A stretch of DNA of 64,000 nt from Macrolepiota albuminosa (lineage: Eukaryota; Basidiomycota; Agaricomycetes; Agaricales; Agaricaceae): positions 1,116,001 through 1,180,000 of the forward strand of contig JAMWFC010000009.1 of assembly GCA_027475525.1 (NCBI GenBank), written 5' to 3'. Shown piece after piece: positions 57,501 through 64,000 of the stretch. Made by a program: the position numbers and the translations under genes. Numbering within the stretch: position 1 is the stretch's first letter; each line of letters starts with the position of its first letter. The notes beneath the pieces were generated by a model. The model saw only the letters and a program-made list of their open reading frames with translations, made no database searches and was not told the DNA's origin.

Positions 57501-58675
57501 AAAGAGACATTTGAATCCAATGACGCATCAGTACACAATTCAAGACATGCCGTATTTTTTTGAGAATATACACAAAGACCTCCAAAAGTATGTTCTGTAA
57601 CAAGGTTGAGAATATACTTGCTTTCACCAGCGATGGAAATGCCATGTGCAGCTGCAATCGAAAGTGCGTCAAATCGAGAAAAACGCCGTGCAGTTGTTAA
57701 AAAACAAGGCAAACGTCTGTTTTTGGAAAGCGACGCTTCCGACAAGAAATTTACAAGCAAATTACGGCTGTGCGGAAGACGTTCAAGGCCCAAACCCTTA
57801 CATATTGAACGAATCTCAATAACAGGTGTCGTTGAATGACGAGCATGTGTAAGTAATGACTCAAACAAGGCTTTTCTCAGACAATGTGGACTTAATGAAG
57901 ATGAATACTGTGAACATTCAGAACCAAAAGACACCGCACACAGTCCATTTAATAAATGATGTATTAATAAATTCTGATTATCAACAATGGTCCGTTGTCT
58001 TGATAAACCATGAGCACAAAGTGCTTCATGCAACGCATCAAAATAAAATGGTGACAAAGCGAAAAATTTCCCGTATTTGGCGGAAAAAATGTTATTCATC
58101 GTTCTATTGACAAACACTTCAATCGGATGAAGAACTGTTTCGGAAGATATGCTTCCTGAAACATGACTGGACACCGAGGACAAATCAGACGGAATTGAAC
58201 CTGGAAACATGTAAACAAACGCTGTAAAAAGAAAAAGAAACGAACTATTGGCAGATTCACAACAAGGAGGATCGACGAACAATACATTCTGGTGAGAGAC
58301 AGGAATTTCGCCAACAGATATACAATGTTCACGGTATTGGGCGAACCAATCCAGACCAAGGGTCACGACAGAACCAGAAGGGCAAATGGTGAAAGTCAAA
58401 ACGCAAGAGAATGACGTTCGAGGATGAAAAGAGGTGACGAGGATGACCGGCTGCAGAGACTCCAACGAAAACGAATCCAAAGAATCCAAGACGGCCGAAG
58501 GAAGAAGACTCGAGCAAACAGAAGGATCGAAAACAACTGAAACCCTAGAAGAGTCCAACAAGACACTCATTGCTAGCCGGACACGGTGAAAGGAGAAAAC
58601 GTAGAGAATAAACAATGGGTAAAGGAAGGTCAGAAAGGAAAGCGAACACAAAAGCGGAACTTTTTTAAACAACAC
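51554..58675 (-). CDS. Helitron replication initiator-helicase, uninterrupted
   Basis: One open frame of 2373 codons. The more natural start may be the Met at codon 36 (58570), since the first 35 residues are hydrophobic and untypical. Around residues 590-660 a Cys-x2-Cys region with LALANNLYLGKIPDVLKDLT matches the DUF6570-type domain of fungal Helitrons. The Rep part has FFITINPADVYNPV (about 1005), the HUH motif RGSIHCHMLLWLD (about 1100) and the two-tyrosine motif HYITDYITK (about 1275). The Pif1-type helicase has LNGAAGTGKTQ (Walker A, about 1830), TLFIDEVSMI (about 1905) and AGDFAQLPPV. All key residues are present, so rolling-circle transposition activity is plausible. Element ends were not found. 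Confidence 0.92.
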   Translation of the reverse strand: MLFKKVPLLCSLSFLTFLYPLFILYVFSFHRVRLAMSVLLDSSRVSVVFDPSVCSSLLPSAVLDSLDSFSLESLQPVILVTSFHPRTSFSCVLTFTICPSGSVVTLGLDWFAQYREHCISVGEIPVSHQNVLFVDPPCCESANSSFLFLFTAFVYMFPGSIPSDLSSVSSHVSGSISSETVLHPIEVFVNRTMNNIFSAKYGKFFALSPFYFDALHEALCAHGLSRQRTIVDNQNLLIHHLLNGLCAVSFGSECSQYSSSLSPHCLRKALFESLLTHARHSTTPVIEIRSICKGLGLERLPHSRNLLVNFLSEASLSKNRRLPCFLTTARRFSRFDALSIAAAHGISIAGESKYILNLVTEHTFGGLCVYSQKNTACLELCTDASLDSNVSLPGDIQIYLARKFGPSLTHHSLCLFLSILGVSYNPVDSVFLLRKCLEQHFPLQKPVEDESTILDVSSSSIARDEWPQIVSQSRKDFLVTSFKKATSSEALRRMTCAACARYVPMHETAVVLCDSLDLYPLRFRHSSSSLSVNLQPNCSQLSDSLPFVDEMSDVVHRNKQSIINDYRYCYSSFSLPTQEVFKDIVLHPEGIIEGNDQTLSLRLCMTCLKSVQKTHTPKLALANNLYLGKIPDVLKDLTHIEETIISLNRAKVWIVQLQENDVSSNVPGKQSGIRGHSIVFPQDPGIVAAILPPTIEEIITPICVIFIGHQKPSVEWLKKHASPLIVRGERIRAALKWLKANNPLYKSISIDESRIDNLNNTDFLPFHVEHIDSSDSQQFLQSRYDNAVHNDVSAETTCFGVPFHSVVVTNVDCNASSSELRAAAIQHIMQKRGAFLLYPHHADPAKDICNPQLFPMLYPTLFPFGIGGLQDPEREIPISFKAHVKYLLQLRDRRFQFHHSFMFTAFNIIQRHAVLLQTSLRVKRKDFAGVASQFACLSPNTVHQVAAKVANGDFVSAHDADEKRVLTLMKQVNTVTNHVPNSSSARQTMRSEIRGLMMHLGLPSFFITINPADVYNPVVKFLAGSDINVDALLFEDIPNFRDQSFLVAHDPVSAAQFFHAYMKAFVDCLLCYDGNESNSESGIFGRTSGYYGCDEAQGRGSIHCHMLLWLDKSLNPNEIKERVLQDNGQLLKQKIIQFLDDAISSSVPVPPEPKPDILSNHVHPCSIRGLNGMAQESQENLKMDLHNVVRSCQIHKHGPTCYKYCKAADERQCRFNLSEDNIVPVTTFDSITGEIHLRRLDGMVNNYNETIIRAMRCNMDIKFIGSGPSAKAILHYITDYITKSQLKSHVAFSALEHAVNKIEEFNPNLDDIQLRGKRLLQKCAHALISHQELSSQQVCSFLLGFDEKISSHEYRRFYWLPVENYINSMRSSPECYILQTTSESQTFQPIIDHSKQFSTSENIEDEILESHFDDELDVTNHLQNEEVCLEPDDENFVRVKTNIVDDYCCRSQGLQSLCLWDFVAQVDKICIYRKRTVVTESNKNYNEENTNAFHAMIIESDRLLKETSKKRPVFCLKNTHPNFKTHHHVIRHPNRRYVVVPIGPGIPRRDKDYCQAKYHRLMLILFLPWQTVDDLANPTETWSEAFERHMLNGHFSHKSKLVMDNMQILHECKDSRDSHWANRHHPAVKKLPFHSPDDNDGNDLYNPDVDQDGDLLMHLDAMQNSHSHQTEAAAKEVFSCLYNAERGGLFKESDIFCSVSQSHNFTQQPGEELVVAPFSQEGLWRSEFEIRKEQFKKIAQTNSCLQDNTSVPGATVKFNLLKTMPVHRSNLSACFDNVFPTEDAPQEVDFSSVITRWSLNDEQERAFRIVAEHALLPMTISWLPLRMFLNGAAGTGKTQVILALKDFFQCRKQVRRFRVCSYMGIAARNVAGMTLHSALCIGMNESKSGKSTSELMKMWDGVDTLFIDEVSMISCRFLCLISRALCVAKGNALPFGNINVIFAGDFAQLPPVIEKRLYGYIDTRRYGKTIGGQDVMFGKILWLLVKNVVILRKQHRQFGVKNARFVELLSRLREGRCTKTDFDLLNERVIKNNALQHDSVWLSAPIIVSSNTTKDALNEKLAAEFALRTGQVLQWYYAQDAQQRQSKHSSDMIQGNLQDRLLQLHSGQTRQRLGKIPLVINMPVLITQNFDVPGGIVNGSRGLVRGIRYTLGTDNHRILQSCIVEISDADPTPMSNLPALYYPILPDTVKLKFTDQYTHITRTIYRTQVPIVPAFAMTAHRAQGQTMNNVIVDLESCHGTEAPYVMLSRASSLSGVLILRPFAPKRIMCPLSEDARREKKRLEILNYTTLQHFDSRRSENFSHGNVQPVETISAFNTENVPDVLNKIQTYVANISVEDCSINNEHDDNPISNTRIVKRTNSDLCSVSRKKRRL

Positions 58676-59505
58676 CGCAGGTTTAGGGCAAGCAACTGAC
58701 GGTGAAAAAGAGCATCAACATTGGGACTAAGAATAGCAGCTTACGACAAAATGACGACACGGAAACACCAAAACTTCGATTTGTTTCGAAAAAAAATAAA
58801 CAGGGTCTGGTTCGTAAAGGTAGATTGACTCCAAAAGTAACGATGTCTAATGCGGAGGCCAATTTTTCTGTCTAATATATATCGTCTTAAATTTTTTCGA
58901 GTCCAATTCTGGATAGAGAAAATACAGAAAGAGCGCCGACCACAGGGCACCCTACTTGTATGTACGGAGGCACGTGAATGAAAAAAAAAAAGAAGACGAA
59001 AAAATAACTAAGACAAATTCACGTGATCAATGATTAGCCCGCGGATGTCGTCGCACACCATAAACCCTCTACTAAAGTAGCGGGAATTAACCTCAGCCTC
59101 AGAAGCACTGAGGTTGCTCTCAGATCAATCCGCAACTAAAACTTACACTGTACATCTGATCTATATATCTATATCGATGATGAAGTAACACAACAAGTTT
59201 CAGGCTTGCGCAGCAGGCGTCAAAACTTATCCTCTTATTGTTGCCCGTGAGGCCAAGTATGGTTTTACATGGCCGTTGTCGACAGCCACAGATCCTCCCG
59301 GACCTGGTTCTGCTAGATTGCTCAAGCCAAAATCTGCTCGCACGCTGCATCATCGCTTAGAATTCCGAGCAATATCAATCATGATGTAGAGGCCGTGCGG
59401 CAAGTTATAAAAGGGCAGATGTATGCAGCAACAGACCCCTCAATCTATCCTCGTATCCTGATCCCAAAGCTTAGCACGCAGGTCTTGCTGAGCGACACCT
59501 CAGAG
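58676..59505. other. Intergenic region between the Helitron gene and the membrane-protein gene
   Basis: Contains an A-run (58,980-58,991) between two cacgtga copies (58,972 and 59,021). The Helitron 5' end should lie in or near it. No gene is seen. Confidence 0.4.
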
Positions 59506-60750
59506 ATGGAGGCCACCAGGTTTACAGAAATCGTCATATTTGACACCTTCGCTTGCCTAGGCCTCTTCTTGAACCTCGTTGTGCTGGCACCAACTCTTTT
59601 CTCGGGTGTATGCAGAAAGGTCCCCTGGGCTAGCCTCATTCTTTCATTCATTCTCTATGCAATAACTTATATGCTCCTCATTGGACGCCAACGCCCAACG
59701 CAGCATCCACCATACGGTTTATGCTTTTTCCAAGCTTCACTGGTGTACAGTGTTCCGCTCCTGTGAGTATTTGCACGATGGATAGAATCAGTCACCTCAC
59801 CCATGTTTCTCATCAAGTTGTGCTATCTCATACACCTGTTTTGCCATAGATGTAAGGCGGTCTTCACCTCAAGAAAATTGCAGCACATGATGAATTTTTC
59901 CATAATCAAGTTCTGTTTACAGATGTCCATCGTTGATTTCGGTGGTCTGAGGACCAAGACAAGATCTCGAACGGAAAATGTGGTAGGCAAGCAATCGAGT
60001 TGGACCAAATGGAATCTGAACTTGTTCCTCAGCTCGTCATCTTGCCCTGGGCTGCATTTTGCATTCAAAATCTTTTCGTCGCTTCCCTTGTAAGTCGTCC
60101 ATGTCGCTTCGTCCTCGAAACTGTGTCCACTCCAAATCATGTGAAGGGAATGTCCAATCCTTCCATAGTACAGCGTTCTGCGACTCAGTTTTACTGTGCT
60201 GTCACGTCGACGCTACCGTGAGTCATGCATAAACCTCAGGCGTTAATGGTGCTAAAATCTGTTTAGTGCTACCATCAACTGCATTTCAGTAATTACCTGT
60301 GCGGTAATTGTCGTCCCTTTGGACAGTGAGTCTTCTAAGCTTGATGATTAGGGCGACTGATTTTGAGAAGGACGTTAGTTTACATGACATATGTCCTATG
60401 CAGAAATAGTGGCACCACACGCCGGTTGAGCGAACACAGTCAGACGGATATTACGTTTTCTCTATACATTAGGTTGATCTTGTTCACGCTCGTTGGAGGG
60501 GTAGCATTCGGGTGAGTACCTGCATGAACAGTTATACAACGGGACTATCCTTTAATGATGCTTGTAGCCTTTCAGTAGCACACATGACACGGCTGGGTGG
60601 GGATTCAAGTGTTTGGGAAACTCTGCTTACAACAGGTAAATACGGCCCTCACAAGTGCCCTACAGTTCATCGATCTAATGGATATTCATAGTTCCTGTCA
60701 TCGGAGCGATTGTCTTTGGGACACAAGCTGCAAGTAACAAACAATGTTGA
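59506..60750 (+). CDS. Multi-pass membrane protein, about seven helices
   Basis: The start Met at 59506 begins MEATRFTEIVIFDTF. Hydrophobic segments in order: FACLGLFLNLVVLAPTLF, ASLILSFILYAITYMLLI, YGLCFFQASLVYSVPLL, LVILPWAAFCIQNLFVASL, CISVITCAVIVVPL, LILFTLVGGVAFG, VIGAIVFGTQ. Clear exons are 59506-59762, 60033-60089, 60147-60217 (with NPSIVQRSATQFYCAV between helices) and the last piece ending TGA at 60748-60750. The exons near 59,850 and 60,404 do not fit in phase with the simplest splice sites, so this copy may be damaged or spliced differently. It resembles receptor-like membrane proteins expanded in mushrooms. Ligand unknown. Confidence 0.55.
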
Positions 60751-61411
60751 GTCTACCAGTACTGAAATATAAATGTCCAGGATATTGTAGAAAGTTACAT
60801 TCCCAGGAAAGGGCAGCATGTATCGAGTAACAATGAAATTGTCTGAAACCCTCAAAAGTTTGGAAATGGAAATGAAAAGATCCACAGAGATCGCCTAGGA
60901 AATTACCCTCTGCAGGATGACATCACGTTCGGAAGGTCCTGAAGCTGCTAAATGAAGTACTCGTTCCTTCAAACCCTCTTGTTTCTTTATACTTGACAAT
61001 AGTATGACGTGGAATATGGTGAAGTGTAACACCATTAGCGTAAACGTCTGGAAGATACAGCAACGATGGGAAATAGCTTATTGGTGAAAGAGGCAGATGA
61101 TCTACACCAGGCTTCCCCGATCTCTCATATACAGTGCAAATCGATTTGTCAATGCGATACGGTAACTTTGTCCATTTGAGTTTGCCAAGTAAAACGTTTG
61201 GGACAGTGATGGTCAACAAGTGTCCTTACCTTGGTCCTTCGGACATTCGATAAGTAGCTAAAACCCACAAAAACATGAACATTGTCATACTGTTATCATC
61301 TACCATAGAACAACTCTCCGTCCAGACAGCCACCTGGTTATTGATTCTCTCTAGAAACCAGTTTAGAAAGATCACATCGCACGCTACCTGCAAATACAGT
61401 TTCATGCGAAG
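60751..61411. other. Intergenic region between convergent genes
   Basis: Holds the 3' ends of the membrane-protein gene and the transcription-factor gene. A minus-strand frame (61219-60923) has no recognised feature. Confidence 0.4.
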
Positions 61412-64000
61412 TTATGATCCCATAAACTGTGCGAGGATCGTAAGATCCGGATCGCGGATCTGCCTCCCCCGAATAGGTCCTTCAAAGGCGGTCGAGAGTG
61501 ACGTGGACGGCTGTTGCATTTGGGGTGAATAACCTTCCCCTGCAGGTGGCGAATATGAGTCAAAGGTTGGCAAAAAAGGTGCATCCGAGAGCGGCTCCCC
61601 GCCTAACATAGTCAGGAAACTGGAAGGGTCTATGACCTGGGCCATTGTTTTATTTCCCGTCAGAATATCCACATTACTGCCTGTATTCGCACTGAAACTT
61701 GAGCTTGCATCAAACACGCCGCTATGCAAAGTGGTGCCAAAGTCTATGTCCATGCTCAAGTCAACCATATCATCGGAACCTATCCCGCTGAAGTTCTGGA
61801 ACAAAGGAGACCTATCGTTGCCTGTTCTAGGGCTTGAAGGGGCATAGTCAATCGACCATGACGACGAAGATCGATTGAACACCATATTAGGGATTGAACT
61901 TGAGCGTGGGAGGGGGATTGAAGGGGATTGAGGTTGAGAATGGGACTTGACAGGAGGGATCTGGTTGTAATGGCTTGACGAACCTAACTTTGGGAGACCT
62001 GTCTGGATTGTTGTGACACTTGACCGACCCCGAAAACCCTCATCCCTCGACATCGACCGTCGTTGTGACGATGAGTGGTGGGAATGCCGCAAGGAGCCAC
62101 TGTAAGAGTGAGGCGAAGTCGAGGGTCCTCCATCGCTTTGCTGCTGATTCTGACTTTGATTCTGTGGGACAGCACCCGACATCACGTCTGCACGAATCGC
62201 ACGTTTTTCGAGGAGAGGTTTAAGCTGCTCCTGCAGTAAGCGCCTGAGGATGTCGCCGATGTTCATAGCACATTGCCACGACTTGCCGATCTCAAAGAGG
62301 TATTCCACACATAGTTGGGTTTGCGCGAGAGCATGCTTAAGCGACTCTTGAGCTACACGAAGTCCTATGGCCGCCTGAACAGCACCCAGTAGATAGATCG
62401 TACCAGCCGAGAAGGCAGTTTGAACGAGGGTAATTGGTGTGTACCGGAGGGTATACAGGGAACGCCATGTCCCTAGGAGCTCAACGATATTCTCAGCTGC
62501 CCGTTTGCATAGCTTAGAAAGGAATGCGATTAGGTCGCTAAGGTCAGAAACATCAGTACCATACCTTGATATGATCTATTTCACGATCTGTTGAACGGTG
62601 CTTGCGATTGTAGAAGGGTCGATGGAGGAGTATGAAAAACCACCAATATGTGCAGTGCATCATTAGTCGGTGGGGTGTAGCCGTTGGTCGAGACTTGAGA
62701 GTGATGTCGAGATCCGGGGTGAGATTACTCTTCCAGGTGTTCAGTTGCAAGCTACGAGTCAACGCGAGCTCATGAAATATCGCAGAGAGGAAGAAGAAAA
62801 GACATACTCGATATTGCTTATGAGTTCATGGTTGACCTCATGCCTCACGCTAGCGTTGTTAAGACCATTTCTGCAGAAATCAAAATCAATATACGACATT
62901 TTGATGCCACAACACTTACACGACATCCATGATGCGCCTAGCAATCATCAAAAGCTCACAAGAAGCAGAAAACGTTTTTGAAAGGTAGTTTGGCTGTGGA
63001 GCTAGACCTGAGGGTGGATGGCACCATGGCACTAGATCAAATTCGGCATCAACAATTGGTATAGGTATGCGTTTTAACTGAGCCGAAGAGAACGGTATAC
63101 TGAAGTCACGTCCAACATACAGCGACCAACAAACATCCTACAATTGGATGGTATTAGGCAAGGATTGTGATTGGGACTTGAAACTACCTCCCTGGGTAAA
63201 AATGGTCCAGAACGCCCAGTTCCTGTCAAACGTGTCATTTTCTGTCAAGAGTCCGGACTTGACCCAGGCAGAACAATCGATACTGAGGCCAACTGAACAA
63301 TCACTTTGCTCATGTACCATGTATGCTAAGAGTAGAAAAACTTACGAGCCTGACTCATCCTGGCACTCATCCCTAGAAGCAAGTGTAAGAAAATGCATGT
63401 CACAAGCTGAACGGACCATGTCGACATACCGAAATAAAGGTATCCAAGTGTCTGCTCTCCTAGACCAGAGTGATAACTTCCCAAACATGACAAAGCATGG
63501 ACAACACTGATGTTGGGTTGCTGGCACTCCGTCTCGACATAGCTTTTGGCGAGGGTAGCGAAGGTTTGACGGGCCTTCAGGTCACGTATTCGAGGATCAT
63601 CAGAGAAGGCCGTAGCAACAGCAAGAAGGGAATTATGGAGCATCGGAGAGTAATGAACAGTTTTAGGAAGTGTCTGGGATCGTGGAGTACTTAGTGTTTC
63701 ATGCATGTCACGTAAAAAGAGGTCTGGTACAATCCGGAGGCACCAAGATGTAAAGAATTTGAAGACGAGGTCGATTAACCTGAAGTTAAATTGAGAAGAG
63801 ACGTCGTACATCAAATGTAGACCTTACTTGTCATGCTCCTTGCGGTCAAGGGGGACGGACGTAGGTAGATATCGTGACCAGTCAAAATCGGGATTATAAT
63901 TTTTATCATCAAGACCATCCACAAGTAGGGCAAAACGAGGGGATTTAGGATCAGGCGGAAAACGAGACGTTGATATAGATATAGGAAATTCGGGGGCAAA
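61412..64000 (-). CDS. Fungal-specific transcription factor (NirA/Zn2Cys6 family), 5' end outside the window
   Basis: The gene enters from the right edge. Clear exons: 64000-63828, then 63779 down to about 63398 with LIDLVFKFFTSWCLRIVPDL, HYSPMLHNSLLAVATAFSDD and EQTLGYLYF. A short exon GMSARMSQA, then GLSIDCSAWVKSGLL and RNWAFWTIF. Later exons carry NYLSKTFSASCELLMIARRI (about 62,990), NTWKSNLTPDLDITL, MMHCTYWWFFILLHRPFY, and the last one (62308-61412) WQCAMNIGDILRRLLQEQLK plus a Ser/Pro/Gln-rich activation-like tail. This is the fungal transcription-factor middle homology domain. The DNA-binding cluster would lie beyond 64,000. The donor site after FTIFTQ (about 63,190) looks non-standard. 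Confidence 0.82.

Noticed and set aside
52348..58110. Plus-strand frames of 60-100 codons inside the Helitron gene
   Set aside because: They lie within a continuous 2,373-codon frame with recognised domains and have no features of their own.
45761..58960. Motif aggg(c/t)gccctgtgg at 45,761 and inverted at 58,945 as possible Helitron termini
   Set aside because: A near match of this length is expected many times by chance in 64 kb, and the neighbouring cacgtga motif is in the wrong relative orientation. No TC or CTRR ends with a hairpin were found.
1..64000. CRISPR arrays, rRNA or tRNA genes
   Set aside because: The only regular repeats are the 77-bp tandem pairs and the LTR motifs. No spacer-repeat pattern and no cloverleaf-type sequence was recognised, and CRISPR is not expected in a fungus.

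Overview
The window reads as a chromosome fragment of a filamentous basidiomycete, most likely an Agaricomycete. Supporting this are short introns (about 40-60 bp, GT..AG), chromodomain Ty3/Gypsy elements, a DIRS-like element with a tyrosine recombinase, a very large Helitron helicase gene, a mushroom-type TKL-like kinase, a PL14-like lyase and a NirA-type fungal transcription factor. I cannot name the species.

Layout. Positions 1-771 hold the 3' end of one LTR element (polypurine tract plus LTR). From 1,223 to 23,738 lies a Ty3/Gypsy chromovirus ('A', + strand) bounded by an exact ATTTT target duplication. It was split at 2,565/14,729 by a second Gypsy element ('B', - strand, 2,566-14,728). 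B carries an extra multi-exon gene on the opposite strand (3,746-6,789), and a solo LTR of the A family (5,296-6,037, GTGCT duplication) sits inside that gene. A carries a comparable opposite-strand gene remnant (about 22,340-21,350) and a solo LTR of a third family (21,025-21,345, GGTGT duplication). The third family is also present as element 'C' (24,089-30,717, - strand). A DIRS-like element 'D' follows (about 30,941-36,531, - strand); its RNase H region was hit at a TA by a Tc1/mariner element (32,561-34,614). From 37,317 onward the sequence looks like a host gene region: a spliced pseudokinase-like gene, a secreted PL14-like lyase, a divergent F-box/BTB pair, a decayed HBS1-like fragment, an unknown six-exon gene, a Helitron with an uninterrupted 2,373-codon frame, a multi-pass membrane protein gene, and the 3' part of a fungal transcription factor that runs off the right edge.

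Most transposon pol genes are broken, largely by C:G to T:A changes (CGA to TGA, CAG to TAG), so they are annotated as pseudogenes. The Helitron and the host genes are open.

Two observations stand out. First, two different Gypsy families each carry, between integrase and 3' LTR, an opposite-strand, intron-containing gene with a Zn2Cys6-like cysteine cluster, and in both an intron ends directly before the first cysteine codon. Second, nine tandem duplications scattered over unrelated sequence all have a period of exactly 77 bp. After subtracting them, the two LTRs of B have the same length (934 bp). This looks like unmerged 77-mer overlaps from the assembly and means that several apparent frameshifts here may not be real.
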